DNA of 64,000 nucleotides from Marinospirillum alkalitolerans (GTDB lineage: Bacteria > Pseudomonadota > Gammaproteobacteria > Pseudomonadales > Halomonadaceae): assembly GCF_045055655.1 (NCBI RefSeq), contig NZ_JBANFI010000003.1, positions 310,001 through 374,000 of the forward strand, written 5' to 3'. Below, in pieces: positions 9,430 through 18,544 of this stretch. The position numbers were made by a program, and so were the translations under genes. The stretch's first letter is position 1; the number at the start of each line of letters is the position of its first letter. Under the pieces are notes generated by a model. The model had not been told where the DNA came from. It did no database searches and saw only the letters and a program-made list of their open reading frames with translations.

Positions 9430-10338
9430 TTAAGCGGGGTTCATTGGCTCCTGCCAGGGAAAATCACTGGCACGCAACACCTTGAGAAAAGACTTCAGCT
9501 TGCGGGTCGGCCGCCCCTTGGGGTAATAGCAATTTAGCTCGACAGCCTGAGCAGACCAGTCTGGTAGACAGCGTATCAGCGCCTGCGGATGCGCACATAA
9601 AAAGCGCTGCGCCTGCCAAATCGGCAGCAAACCTATGCCGCGCTCCTGCATCAGCGCATCAATCTGCAGCAGATAAGCATCGGTACGCCAACGGCTATCA
9701 ATCGGTGCCAGCTTGAACTGGCCCTCACTTGGATGCTCAAGCAGCAAACCTTCTTCGGCATAGCCCAGCAGATCAACCCAGGCATGTTGCAGCAGATCAC
9801 GCGGCTGCTCAGGCTGTCCCCGTTGCGCCAAATAACCCGGCCCAGCATAGAGCCCGAGTGGCCAGCGACCGAGCAGCTCGCGCCGATAGCCAGGCAGATC
9901 CACACGACCCAGCCATAACCAGAGGTCAATCTCTTCGGCTGCATTGGGCTGCAAGTGGGTGCGCACCTCTAGGCGCATGAGCGGATAGGCTGAGATAAAT
10001 TCATCCATCACCTGAGTCATCCAACCACGCAGCAAACTGGAGTGCATCCCCAGTAAGAGATGACCACTCATCTCCTCCTGCAACTCTTGCAAGGCTTCGA
10101 CACTCTGCTCAGCCAGTTCGATGAGCTGGCGACAATAGAGCGCAAAAACACGGCCGGCTTCGGTCAGCTGCAAGCGCTGCCCTTCACGAATCACTAACGC
10201 CTGACCCAGCTCTTCTTCAAGCTGACTCAAGCGTCGGCTCAAGGTGGATTTAGGCTGACCCAGCGCCAGCGCTGCGGCCGTTAAACTATGGTGACGACAC
10301 AGCGCATCGAAAGCACGACACGCGGCAAGATCTTGCAT
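9430..10338 (-). CDS. LysR-family transcriptional regulator
   Basis: LysR regulator of 302 residues. The N-terminal winged helix-turn-helix occupies about residues 1-60, with the conserved segment STLSRRLSQLEEELG, followed by the effector-binding domain. The start is supported by GAGGTGGGG upstream of the ATG. It is divergent from the TonB receptor gene at 10542 and upstream of the siderophore reductase, so it may act as a ligand-responsive regulator of one or both. Its effector is unknown. Many LysR proteins near iron genes respond to metabolites rather than iron, so the local role is inference. Confidence 0.88.
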   Translation of the reverse strand: MQDLAACRAFDALCRHHSLTAAALALGQPKSTLSRRLSQLEEELGQALVIREGQRLQLTEAGRVFALYCRQLIELAEQSVEALQELQEEMSGHLLLGMHSSLLRGWMTQVMDEFISAYPLMRLEVRTHLQPNAAEEIDLWLWLGRVDLPGYRRELLGRWPLGLYAGPGYLAQRGQPEQPRDLLQHAWVDLLGYAEEGLLLEHPSEGQFKLAPIDSRWRTDAYLLQIDALMQERGIGLLPIWQAQRFLCAHPQALIRCLPDWSAQAVELNCYYPKGRPTRKLKSFLKVLRASDFPWQEPMNPA

Positions 10339-10468
10339 TTACCCCACCTCTTCATTCAGCAGTCCCCCAATAAGCACTCGCTCACACAGAGTGCTTCTGT
10401 TCCACATTCGCAACAAGGCATTCCATCTTTTGAGCTAGGCAATGGCCTTGAATGACGCCATTATGACA

Positions 10469-10487
10469 CAAGATGATATTCATTATC
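10469..10487 (+). promoter_or_regulatory. Fur box upstream of TonB receptor
   Basis: This 19-base segment matches the E. coli Fur consensus at 15 of 19 positions, including all of the right-hand CATTATC. It lies 55-73 bases before the chosen receptor start, a usual position for iron-repressed promoters, within the LysR/receptor divergent region. Confidence 0.72.
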
Positions 10488-10541
10488 ATTTTGATTGTTT
10501 TTTACCGATATTTTATTGCAGACACCCTACTAGGAATCATC

Positions 10542-12629
10542 ATGACTTCTTTTTCTGTTAAACCCCTGAGCGCTGCGATTGGACTCTTGTTATTGGGCAG
10601 CCTTCCCTATGGCCTTGCTCAAGCCACCAGCACGGAAAACACCCCCGCTGAATCCACCGCTATTCAAACCTTGGTCGTCACTGCAGCGGGGTTTGAACAA
10701 AATGTGACCGATGCCCCAGCCAGTATCTCCGTCATCACCCGCGAGGAGCTTGAAAGACGTTCTTATATCAATGTCATTGATGCCGTGCGCCATATTCCAG
10801 GCGTGTTCATTACTGGCGGTGGTAATAATCAAGATATCAGCCTGCGAGGCATGGCCAGCAGCTATACGCTGGTGCTGGTCGATGGTCGGCCGATCAGCGC
10901 TGGACGCCAAACCAACACCAATGGCACCGATGGCGGCAAGCAGTCTCTGGCGCTACCGCCTCTGGCCATGATCGATCGGATCGAGGTGATTCGCGGCCCG
11001 ATGTCTTCGCTCTATGGCTCTGATGCGATGGGTGGGGTCATCAACATCATCACCCGTCGTGACCAAGCCGATTGGCAAGGCACGCTGCGCACTGAATACA
11101 CCCTCTCGCTGAATGATGTCAGCAATGATGCCTCGCATACCGAGTTTTATCTGTCAGGTGCGCTAGTGCCCAACCTACTGCAATTGCAGCTTAACGGGGC
11201 TTACACCGGCATCGATGAAAGCGATTTTCAAACCAGCGGCTCTTTTAAATCTGATGCCAGCCAACCCCAAGCCCGACGCAAAAATGGCGGCTTTGAACTG
11301 GCACTGACACCCAGCCAGCAGGATCGTATCGCGCTGGGTTATCGCTATGCCACCCAGGAATCAACACATACCGAAGGACGCAGCACCAGCGCAGCAACCT
11401 CCACCGGCCGCTTTGACCGCCAGACCTGGACGCTGACGCATGATGGTCGCTATGGCAACCTGCTGCTGAGCTCTTATCTACAGCAGGATGTGGCGGAACG
11501 GGTTCAGGAACAGAGCATGGAAGAAACCACTCGGATTGCCAATACGCAGGGCACCTACTTCTGGGGTGCGCATACGCTGACTTTTGGTGCGCAGTATAAA
11601 GAAGAAGATTTCACCAACGGGCAAAACGTCCTTTATAACGCCGGTATTGAAGGCGGGGTACACAGTGCTGATCGCTGGCTGGCCGCTATTTTTGCCGAAG
11701 CCGAATGGGCGATCACCGACGATCTGTCTTTGACCACTGGCCTGCGCTATAACGATGATGAATTTTTTGGCGGCCACCTCTCCCCGCGCCTCTACAGCGT
11801 TTATCGCCTCCACCCCAGCTGGACGTTAAAAGGGGGCGTTTCCACCGGCTACCGCCAACCCAGCCTGACCCAAGCGACAGAGGGCTTTGGTGGACGCACG
11901 GGAGGCGGTGGCTCGCCTAACACCACAGCGGATGGTCGCCCCTTACCGCGTGCACTGATGCTGGGTAATCCAAACCTCGATCCTGAAACCAGCATCAACT
12001 ATGAGGCTGGGGTGATCTATCATGATCCGAGCCTGGGGCTCAATTTCAGTCTGATGGCTTTTCATACCCAGTTTGATGACAAGATCATCAGTGATCGTTT
12101 CTGCAGCAGCCCCGACGCGGCAAATAACAATGATACTGCCAACTATGCCTGCGAATTTGGCGGCAACACCTATTGGTTCCTCCAACGCAGCGTCAATGTG
12201 GGTGAAGCACAGATGCAAGGGATTGAGCTGACCGTCGATTATCAGTTCACGGACAGCCTGCACCTCAGTGCCAACTACACCTGGACCGAGACCGAGCAGC
12301 GCTCTGGTGAATTCCGTGGGGAGCCACTCAACAAGCAGCCTGAGCATATGCTCAATGCGCTGGTGGACTGGCAAACCAGTGATCGCTTCAACCTCTGGCT
12401 CCAAGGCAGCTACCGCAGCAGCACCTCCGACTATTTGGGGCGTTTCGGCATGATTGATGGCACACCTGGCTATGGCTTTGTTGATCTTGGCCTGAACTAC
12501 CAGCTCACGGATCAAGTCAGCGTGCAATCCGGCCTCTATAACCTGGCTGATAAGGAAGTCACCGATAGCGATTACGAAGTCGTACTGGATGGACGTCGGC
12601 TACAGGTTGGCCTGACTGCCCATTTCTAG
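10542..12629 (+). CDS. TonB-dependent siderophore receptor
   Basis: Outer-membrane ferric-siderophore receptor of the FepA/CirA/IrgA group, 695 residues from the ATG at 10542. That start is preceded by AGGAA and gives a normal signal peptide ending in AQA. The frame is open upstream to 10473, but that extension would cover the Fur box and precede the signal peptide. A TonB box (TLVVTA) at residues 43-48 is followed by the plug domain (SISVITREELERR, VEVIRGPMSSLYGSDAMGGVINIIT). A 22-strand-type barrel ends in the terminal phenylalanine. It is paralogous to the receptor at 18545-20884. The next gene, a binding lipoprotein, follows after 48 bases. The plug resembles catecholate receptors, but the substrate is not determined. 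Confidence 0.93.
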   Translation: MTSFSVKPLSAAIGLLLLGSLPYGLAQATSTENTPAESTAIQTLVVTAAGFEQNVTDAPASISVITREELERRSYINVIDAVRHIPGVFITGGGNNQDISLRGMASSYTLVLVDGRPISAGRQTNTNGTDGGKQSLALPPLAMIDRIEVIRGPMSSLYGSDAMGGVINIITRRDQADWQGTLRTEYTLSLNDVSNDASHTEFYLSGALVPNLLQLQLNGAYTGIDESDFQTSGSFKSDASQPQARRKNGGFELALTPSQQDRIALGYRYATQESTHTEGRSTSAATSTGRFDRQTWTLTHDGRYGNLLLSSYLQQDVAERVQEQSMEETTRIANTQGTYFWGAHTLTFGAQYKEEDFTNGQNVLYNAGIEGGVHSADRWLAAIFAEAEWAITDDLSLTTGLRYNDDEFFGGHLSPRLYSVYRLHPSWTLKGGVSTGYRQPSLTQATEGFGGRTGGGGSPNTTADGRPLPRALMLGNPNLDPETSINYEAGVIYHDPSLGLNFSLMAFHTQFDDKIISDRFCSSPDAANNNDTANYACEFGGNTYWFLQRSVNVGEAQMQGIELTVDYQFTDSLHLSANYTWTETEQRSGEFRGEPLNKQPEHMLNALVDWQTSDRFNLWLQGSYRSSTSDYLGRFGMIDGTPGYGFVDLGLNYQLTDQVSVQSGLYNLADKEVTDSDYEVVLDGRRLQVGLTAHF

Positions 12630-12633
12630 GAAT

Positions 12634-12652
12634 ATCAATTACAATCATTCTC
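12634..12652 (+). promoter_or_regulatory. Possible Fur box before second binding protein
   Basis: A 19-base segment between the receptor stop and the lipoprotein start matches the Fur consensus at 13 of 19 positions by my count. It could give the downstream gene its own iron-responsive promoter inside the operon. Moderate support only. Confidence 0.42.
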
Positions 12653-12677
12653 TTTTTAATTCAAAACAGGTGAAACC

Positions 12678-13628
12678 ATGCTTTCCACTGCTTTACGGAC
12701 ACCCCTAGCGCTTGCACTTGGCGCACTCCTGCTCAGTGCCTGCCAAACAGAAGAACAACAAGCCAGCCCACCAAGTAGCCCACCCGCACCCAAGGTCGCC
12801 GTTTTTGACCAAGGCGTACTGGATACGCTGCTGGCTTTAAATGTTGAAGTCGCATGTATCGCCCCTGGTGCCATGCCAGCCTATCTGGCAGAGCAGATTG
12901 ATCTCGAACAGATGACGCAAGTGGGCACCCTCTTTGAGCCCAATATGGAAGCACTTGAAGCCTGCGCACCTGATCTGATCCTGCTCGGCCGTCGCTCAGC
13001 TGGCCATCAGGAAGCACTGAGCCAACTGGCCACCACGCTCGATATGTCGATTGCACCAGATGCCTTTATCGAGGGTGTGCTTGGGCAGATCGAACAGCTT
13101 GGACAGCTTTTTGATCGTCAGACTGAAGCGGCGCAACTGGCTCGGGATTTAGAACAGCAATTACAACGCGTCCAGCAACAGAGCCAGGCTTATCAATCCG
13201 CTACCCTGCTGTTTACCGTGAATGGCCATATCCTGCCTCATGCACCAGGTGATCGTTACGGCATGCTCAATGAGGCGCTTGGACTCAGCTCGACTGTCGC
13301 GCCGCTGGGCATCACGCCACCAGCGAATCGCCCCGAAGCCGGAACACCTGAGGCGATTGCACTGCAAGAAGCCCAAGCCCTGCGTTTAGCGACAACGCTT
13401 GAAGCTCAGCCTGACTGGCTGCTGATTCTCGACCGTAATGGTGCAACAGGTGGTGAGCCTCAGGCCGAAGCCACCCTGAGCGCCCATGCAGGCGTGCAGG
13501 CCACCCAAGCTTGGCAGCAGGGTCAGGTCTTTTATCTGGATGCCCCCACTTGGTATGTTGCAACTGGGGGCTATCAAGGGCTGATGATGACTTTAAGTGA
13601 TCTGGAAACCCGCCTCGGCAGCGACTAG
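12678..13628 (+). CDS. Siderophore-binding lipoprotein (ABC importer SBP)
   Basis: Class III substrate-binding protein of 316 residues with a lipoprotein signal. The lipobox LLSAC places the acylated cysteine at residue 22, followed by a Gln/Ser/Pro-rich linker. The body carries VGTLFEPNMEALEACAPDLI and the C-terminal YLDAPTWYVATGG element of the CeuE/YclQ-like group. It is a paralog of the soluble binding protein at 7405-8313. No permease or ATPase is attached to this copy, so it probably shares the importer encoded at 4732-7401. It directly follows the TonB receptor, suggesting the two handle the same ligand. Confidence 0.86.
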   Translation: MLSTALRTPLALALGALLLSACQTEEQQASPPSSPPAPKVAVFDQGVLDTLLALNVEVACIAPGAMPAYLAEQIDLEQMTQVGTLFEPNMEALEACAPDLILLGRRSAGHQEALSQLATTLDMSIAPDAFIEGVLGQIEQLGQLFDRQTEAAQLARDLEQQLQRVQQQSQAYQSATLLFTVNGHILPHAPGDRYGMLNEALGLSSTVAPLGITPPANRPEAGTPEAIALQEAQALRLATTLEAQPDWLLILDRNGATGGEPQAEATLSAHAGVQATQAWQQGQVFYLDAPTWYVATGGYQGLMMTLSDLETRLGSD

Positions 13629-13636
13629 CCATCAGC

Positions 13637-13660
13637 GCTCCGCTCTTTTGTGAGCGGAGC
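13637..13660 (+). terminator. Strong hairpin after binding lipoprotein
   Basis: A 9-bp perfect stem (GCTCCGCTC with GAGCGGAGC) closes a 6-base loop just after the stop codon. It lacks a downstream T-run, so it may be a weak or Rho-assisted terminator, or an mRNA 3'-end hairpin. Confidence 0.45.
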
Positions 13661-13799
13661 CTGGCTCGCCAAAAACGTCCGCATCCAACGCCAGCCCGCT
13701 GAGGCTGCGACGGGAAAGAGATACTTTGAAGACAATTTTCTGTTTGAATAGCCATCACGGCTGAGATCAACAGCAATTGACTTCAAGGAACTGGCGGAT

Positions 13800-14972
13800 A
13801 TGTCCATCCCAAAACTCTTCTCCTGGTTGCCACGTCCCGCCTTCTGGTGGGGACTCCCGCTCTTACTGGCGCTGGGCTATGCTGGCTGGCAACTCAACCA
13901 GCACAAGAATGCACCCACCAGCCTGCCACCCACTGCGCTGGTCGAGCGCGGCGCACTGCAAGAGCTGGTCACTGCCACGGGCACCCTGGCCCCAGTCAAC
14001 TATGTGGATGTTGGTGCGCAAATTTCTGGGCAGCTGATCCAGTTGCATGTTGAAGTCGGCGATCAGGTCGAAGCGGGGCAGCTCCTTGCCACCATCGATG
14101 CCCGCGTCCAAGAAGCCAATGTTGCCGCCAGCCGCGCCCAGTTGCGTGCCCAAGCGGCCCAACTGAGAGATCGCCAAGCACAACGCCAGCTTGCTGAATA
14201 CCAGTGGCAGCGCCAGCAGGCGCTGTTTGCTGAACATGCGATTACTGAAGAAGCCCTCCAGCAGGCCGAAGCCCAATGGGTTTCTGCTCAAGCTCAGGTT
14301 GAGCAACTTCAGGCGCAGATCGAGCAGAATCAATCCTCACTGGCAGCAGACGAGGCCAATCTAGAATATGCGCGTATTCTGGCACCCATCAGCGGCACCG
14401 TCGTGTCGATCAGCGCGCGTCAGGGCCAGACGCTGAACGCCAATCAACAAGCTCCCGTGATTTTGCAACTGGCTGATCTCAGCCGCATGCGTGTTGAAAC
14501 ACGCGTTTCCGAGGCCGATATCAGCCGCCTGACACCCGGCATGGCCGCCTACTTCACCACGTTGGGCAATCCCAATCAGCGCTGGCAAGGCGAGTTGTTG
14601 CGTATTGAACCCACGCCACTGATCGAGAATAACGTGGTGCTTTACAATGCACCCTTTGATGTTGATAACCGCCGCCAACAGCTGCTCCCTAGAATGACTG
14701 CGCAGGTTTTTTTCATCGTGGCCCAGACAGAAAACAGCCTGCTGCTGCCCAGTGCAGCCTTGGAGCGGCTTGGCCGAGGTCGGTATCAGGTGGAAGTGCT
14801 ACTGGCAGACGGACAACGCACCACCCGCGCCGTCACCATCGGTGTCAACAACCGTATTCAGGCCGAGGTGCTTTCAGGACTTGAAGAAGGTGAGCGTGTT
14901 CTGCTGCGCACCGCCAATAGCGCTACGCGCACCGCCTCTGGACCAGCACGCAGTGGAGGCTTCCCCCGATGA
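13800..14972 (+). CDS. macA: MacA-like periplasmic adaptor (membrane-fusion protein)
   Basis: Adaptor of a MacAB-TolC-type tripartite exporter, 390 residues. An N-terminal membrane anchor at about residues 14-31 is followed by a biotinyl-lipoyl half-motif (VGAQISGQLIQLHVEVGDQV) and a Gln/Ala-rich coiled-coil hairpin at about 95-185. The second lipoyl half (ILAPISGTVVSISARQGQTL) and beta-barrel domains come next. The stop overlaps the MacB-like start by four bases (ATGA). Its neighbours are TonB receptors and siderophore-binding proteins, so a role like PvdR of the PvdRT-OpmQ siderophore export/recycling pump is plausible; macrolide export cannot be excluded. Confidence 0.88.
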   Translation: MSIPKLFSWLPRPAFWWGLPLLLALGYAGWQLNQHKNAPTSLPPTALVERGALQELVTATGTLAPVNYVDVGAQISGQLIQLHVEVGDQVEAGQLLATIDARVQEANVAASRAQLRAQAAQLRDRQAQRQLAEYQWQRQQALFAEHAITEEALQQAEAQWVSAQAQVEQLQAQIEQNQSSLAADEANLEYARILAPISGTVVSISARQGQTLNANQQAPVILQLADLSRMRVETRVSEADISRLTPGMAAYFTTLGNPNQRWQGELLRIEPTPLIENNVVLYNAPFDVDNRRQQLLPRMTAQVFFIVAQTENSLLLPSAALERLGRGRYQVEVLLADGQRTTRAVTIGVNNRIQAEVLSGLEEGERVLLRTANSATRTASGPARSGGFPR

Positions 14973-16930
14973 GTTCGCCCTCTCCAGCCCTGATCCACCT
15001 GCAAGGCATCACCCGTTCTTTTCAAAATGGTGAGCACACCTTGCAAGTTCTTAAGGGGATCGATCTGACCATTCAGGCGGGTGAATTTGTGGCGCTGATT
15101 GGCAGCTCAGGTTCAGGTAAATCGACCCTGATGAACCTGCTCGGCTGTCTCGATCGGCCAACCGAGGGCGAATACTGGTTTCGCGGTCAAGCCACCTCAC
15201 AACTGGATGCTGATGCGCGTGCCGCCCTGCGCCGTGAAGCCTTTGGCTTTATTTTCCAAAGCTATCATCTGCTCCCCGGCACACCCGCCGTCAACAATGT
15301 TGAACTCCCCGCCATCTATGCTGGACTCCGACCCCAGGAGCGCCATGCTCGAGCCTTGGCCCTGTTAACCCAGCTGGGCCTCGCCGATCGTGCCGATCAT
15401 CGCCCTAACCAGCTTTCAGGCGGTCAGCAACAACGCGTTTCGATTGCACGCGCACTGATGAATGGCGGCCAGGTTATTCTGGCCGATGAGCCAACAGGGG
15501 CACTCGATAGCCAAAGTGGCCGCGAAGTCCTGCAACTCCTGCAAGATCTCTCTGCCCAAGGCCACACCATTCTGCTGATCACCCATGATCCTCAAATTGC
15601 CGCGCATGCAGATCGCATCATCGAAATGCGTGATGGCCTGCTGATCCGCGATCAAGCAACAGGCTCGCCCCAGCGCTCAACAACGCAGAAGAAGGCTGCT
15701 AATATACCGCTAGCCGCTCAGCCTCCCCGTCCAGCTCAGCCTTGGCTAGATCTCTGGGAAGCCTTCAAGGCCGCGCTGACTGCCTTACACCGCCATCTGT
15801 TTCGTACGCTGCTCACCCTATTGGGGATCGTGATCGGTGTCGCGTCGGTCATCGCTATGCTGGCGATCGGCGATGGCGCACGCTATGAAGTGGTGGATCG
15901 CATTAGTGCGATGGGGAGTAATCTACTGCTGATTCGACCCGGCGCTCCCAATCAACGCGGGCGCTGGCCCGCCACCTTAGTCCCTGAGGATGTGGAAGCC
16001 ATCAACGCCCAGATTCCCCATTTGATCGCCGCCATTCCTGAACTCAGCCGCAGCATGACGCTCCGCTATGGCAATCAGGATCACACCAGTGAAGTCAACG
16101 CCACCTCCGCCGCCTTTCCGCTGGCGCGCCAATGGCCTGTTGCACAAGGCACCTTTTTTTCACAGGAGGATGAAGCCCAGCTGGCTACCGTGGCCGTACT
16201 GGGTCAGACGGTGGCCGAAACGCTGTTTGCTGATCGCTCACCCCTAGGCGAATATCTGCTGCTTGATGGCACCCTGTTGCAGGTGATCGGCGTGATGTCA
16301 CCGCGTGGCGCTTCACCGATGGGGCAGGATCAGGATGATGTGATTTTTGTGCCTTTTAGCACCGGCAGTGTGCGGCTGTTTGGTCAGCGGCATCTGCGCA
16401 ATGTCACCGTGGCGGTCGCGGATATCGAACAGATCGAGCAGGTCCATCAGGCTATTTTCGAACTGCTGCTGGCACGCCATGGTGTTGAGGATTTTCAAAT
16501 CCGCAATATGGCCTCGTTGATTGATAGCGTCACTGAAACCCAAAATACCTTTACGCTGCTGCTTGGCTCAGTGGCTGCCATCTCCTTGCTGGTCGGCGGT
16601 GTAGGGGTGATGAACATCATGCTGGTTTCCGTCACCGAACGCACGCGTGAAATCGGGATCCGCCTAGCGACAGGCGCGCGCGCCAAGCATATCTTGCAGC
16701 AGTTTTTAATCGAAGCCCTGGCCATCTCTGCCCTGGGTGGTTTAATCGGTGTCGCTTGCGGCTTAGGAACCGCTTGGCTCGTTGGCTACTTGGGCACCCC
16801 CGTTTATTTTTCAACCCCACCCGTGATGCTGGCCTTTGGTTGCGCCTTTGCGACTGGACTGATTTTTGGTTATCTGCCTGCACGCAAAGCCGCCCATCTG
16901 GATCCCGTTCGGGCTCTGGCAACAGAATAA
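14969..16930 (+). CDS. macB: MacB-like ABC exporter (ATPase-permease fusion)
   Basis: Fused ATPase and permease of 653 residues, close to the usual MacB length. Walker A GSSGSGKST is at residues 45-53, the ABC signature LSGGQQQR near 149, and Walker B is VILADEPTGALDSQ. A linker leads to the first membrane helix at about 275-295 (LLTLLGIVIGVASVIAMLAI), then a large periplasmic MacB domain and three C-terminal helices with the FtsX-type ERTREIGIR motif. It is sandwiched between the adaptor gene (4-base overlap) and an outer-membrane factor gene (11-base gap), forming a complete tripartite exporter. Confidence 0.92.
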   Translation: MSSPSPALIHLQGITRSFQNGEHTLQVLKGIDLTIQAGEFVALIGSSGSGKSTLMNLLGCLDRPTEGEYWFRGQATSQLDADARAALRREAFGFIFQSYHLLPGTPAVNNVELPAIYAGLRPQERHARALALLTQLGLADRADHRPNQLSGGQQQRVSIARALMNGGQVILADEPTGALDSQSGREVLQLLQDLSAQGHTILLITHDPQIAAHADRIIEMRDGLLIRDQATGSPQRSTTQKKAANIPLAAQPPRPAQPWLDLWEAFKAALTALHRHLFRTLLTLLGIVIGVASVIAMLAIGDGARYEVVDRISAMGSNLLLIRPGAPNQRGRWPATLVPEDVEAINAQIPHLIAAIPELSRSMTLRYGNQDHTSEVNATSAAFPLARQWPVAQGTFFSQEDEAQLATVAVLGQTVAETLFADRSPLGEYLLLDGTLLQVIGVMSPRGASPMGQDQDDVIFVPFSTGSVRLFGQRHLRNVTVAVADIEQIEQVHQAIFELLLARHGVEDFQIRNMASLIDSVTETQNTFTLLLGSVAAISLLVGGVGVMNIMLVSVTERTREIGIRLATGARAKHILQQFLIEALAISALGGLIGVACGLGTAWLVGYLGTPVYFSTPPVMLAFGCAFATGLIFGYLPARKAAHLDPVRALATE

Positions 16931-16941
16931 GGAGCCTCCTG

Positions 16942-18372
16942 ATGCGTTGTTCTCTCTCTGCTTTTGGTGTTGTCTTCAAGCAACGCCGCATGGCCTGGTC
17001 TTGGTGGCTGCTGATCACCATCAGCTGGCTCACTGGCTGCGCACAACACAGCCAAATTGATCGCCCAACCGTCGATCTTGAGCAGTGGGAAACCCCGCTC
17101 AGCGAACCCACCACACCAGCACTCAGTGACTGGTGGCGTAGCTTTGGCTCTGATGCGCTCAATCAGATGATGCAGCAGGCCTTGGCCCATAACCCAGACC
17201 TGAGCAGCGCCTGGTTGAATCTGGCTCGCGCAGAAATCCAACTGCAAGGCGTGCAGGCTGATCGTCTCCCAGTCACGCTCAGCGCAGGAGCTGAAGCCCA
17301 AGGCGGTACCAGCTCGGCAACCTCTGGCCTGCAGCATCAAGAAAGCAGCCAGCTGCGACTCAATATCAGCTATGAAGTCGATCTCTGGGGGCGGGTAGCG
17401 GCTCAGCAGGCAGCAGGAGAAGCCCAGCTCGATGCCTCGCGCTATGATCTGCAAGCCGCACAGCTCAGCCTGACCAGCCGCGTGGCTGAAACCTGGTTTC
17501 AATGGTTAACACTCCAAGCCCAGCAGGCAGAGGCACAAGACCAGCTCGCACGCCTTACCCAGCAGGAGCAACTGATCAGCGCACGCCAACGCTTAGGGGT
17601 CGCCACCGAGGCCGAACTCGCCAGCCAACGTGCCAGCCGCCTGCAACAGCAAAACCAGCTCACCCAGATCCAGCAACAAAGCCAACAAACACGCCGTGCT
17701 TTGGCGCTCCTGCTGGGCCAGTCTTATCAGGGTTGGCAACCGCCTCAAGCTGACCTGTTTGATCTCGCCCTGCCTCTTCCCGATCCAAGCTGGCCGACAG
17801 CCCTGCTCACACAACGTCCTGATCTGGCACGCGCTGAAGCTCAATTGCGCCATGCAGAGGCCAATGTCGTTCAAGCCAGAGCGGCACTCTTTCCAAGCGT
17901 GAACCTTCAGGCTTCAGCACTGCTCGCCAGCGAAACCCTGTTTTTGCATGATCCGATACGCAGCCTGAACCTCACCAGCACACTGGCACAAACGCTCTTT
18001 GATCGCGGTGCACGCCAACGCCAGATTGCACTCAGTGATGTACAACGCCAGATTTTGGTGGAAACCTATCGTGCCAACCTACTCAACGCCCTGATGGAAG
18101 TGGATAATGCACTAGAACAGGTGCAGGTGCAGCAGCAACTGGCTGAGCAGCAGCTGGCTTTACTGGCCGCACAAGAAGCCATCTTTGCCCAAACGGCCCA
18201 GCGCCATCGACTGGGCAGTGCCAGCCTCAGTCAGCGACTCGAAGCGCAGAGCCAACTGGCACGCACCCGCGAGCAGCAACTGCAGCTGCAGCAAGCGCAA
18301 CTCAATGCCCGTGTTCAACTCTATAAAGCACTGGGGGGTGGAATCAAGCAGCAAAACGACACGCCCGAATGA
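16942..18372 (+). CDS. OprM/NodT-type outer-membrane efflux lipoprotein
   Basis: Outer-membrane channel of a tripartite exporter, 476 residues from the ATG at 16942, which has TAAGGAG just upstream. An open extension back to 16756 lies inside macB and is not used. The lipoprotein signal ends in WLTGC with the cysteine at residue 33. The body has the two-fold OEP repeats of the TolC/OprM family, with long Gln/Ala-rich helical stretches and the SYEVDLWGR motif that starts the second beta segment. It completes the exporter encoded by the two preceding genes. Confidence 0.92.
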   Translation: MRCSLSAFGVVFKQRRMAWSWWLLITISWLTGCAQHSQIDRPTVDLEQWETPLSEPTTPALSDWWRSFGSDALNQMMQQALAHNPDLSSAWLNLARAEIQLQGVQADRLPVTLSAGAEAQGGTSSATSGLQHQESSQLRLNISYEVDLWGRVAAQQAAGEAQLDASRYDLQAAQLSLTSRVAETWFQWLTLQAQQAEAQDQLARLTQQEQLISARQRLGVATEAELASQRASRLQQQNQLTQIQQQSQQTRRALALLLGQSYQGWQPPQADLFDLALPLPDPSWPTALLTQRPDLARAEAQLRHAEANVVQARAALFPSVNLQASALLASETLFLHDPIRSLNLTSTLAQTLFDRGARQRQIALSDVQRQILVETYRANLLNALMEVDNALEQVQVQQQLAEQQLALLAAQEAIFAQTAQRHRLGSASLSQRLEAQSQLARTREQQLQLQQAQLNARVQLYKALGGGIKQQNDTPE

Positions 18373-18457
18373 CACCCTCGTCTATCGCGCTACTGAGCCA
18401 CTTTCAGATCGATCATTTTAGATGCAAAGCTTAATGAGAAGTGATAGCATTCATTTT

Positions 18458-18513
18458 TTGTAGGTCAGCCAGCCAGAAAAGTTCCCTCTTGTAGGAAAAA
18501 AAGCCAGCCAGCC
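18458..18513 (+). repeat. Short direct repeat upstream of second TonB receptor
   Basis: TTGTAGG followed by a CAGCCAGCC-type run occurs twice, at 18458-18474 and 18489-18513, 31 bases apart. The pair lies in the leader just before the receptor gene at 18545. It could be a regulatory or RNA-structural element or chance; no known motif is recognised. Confidence 0.4.
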
Positions 18514-18544
18514 ATAACACAGATAAAACTGACTGGAGTTTGTT

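Noticed and set aside
10473..10541. Upstream extension of the TonB receptor to 10473
   Set aside because: It overlaps the Fur box and adds residues before a complete signal peptide; AGGAA supports 10542.
13312..13776. Minus-strand reading frame opposite the second binding lipoprotein
   Set aside because: It is opposite a well-supported gene, has no recognisable domain and no ribosome site.
16756..16941. Upstream extension of the OprM-type lipoprotein
   Set aside because: It lies inside macB and would precede the lipoprotein signal; TAAGGAG sits directly before the ATG at 16942.
18430..18456. Fur-box-like palindrome AATGAG...TTCATT before the second TonB receptor
   Set aside because: The best 19-base alignments give only about 10 matches to the Fur consensus, so it is not called.
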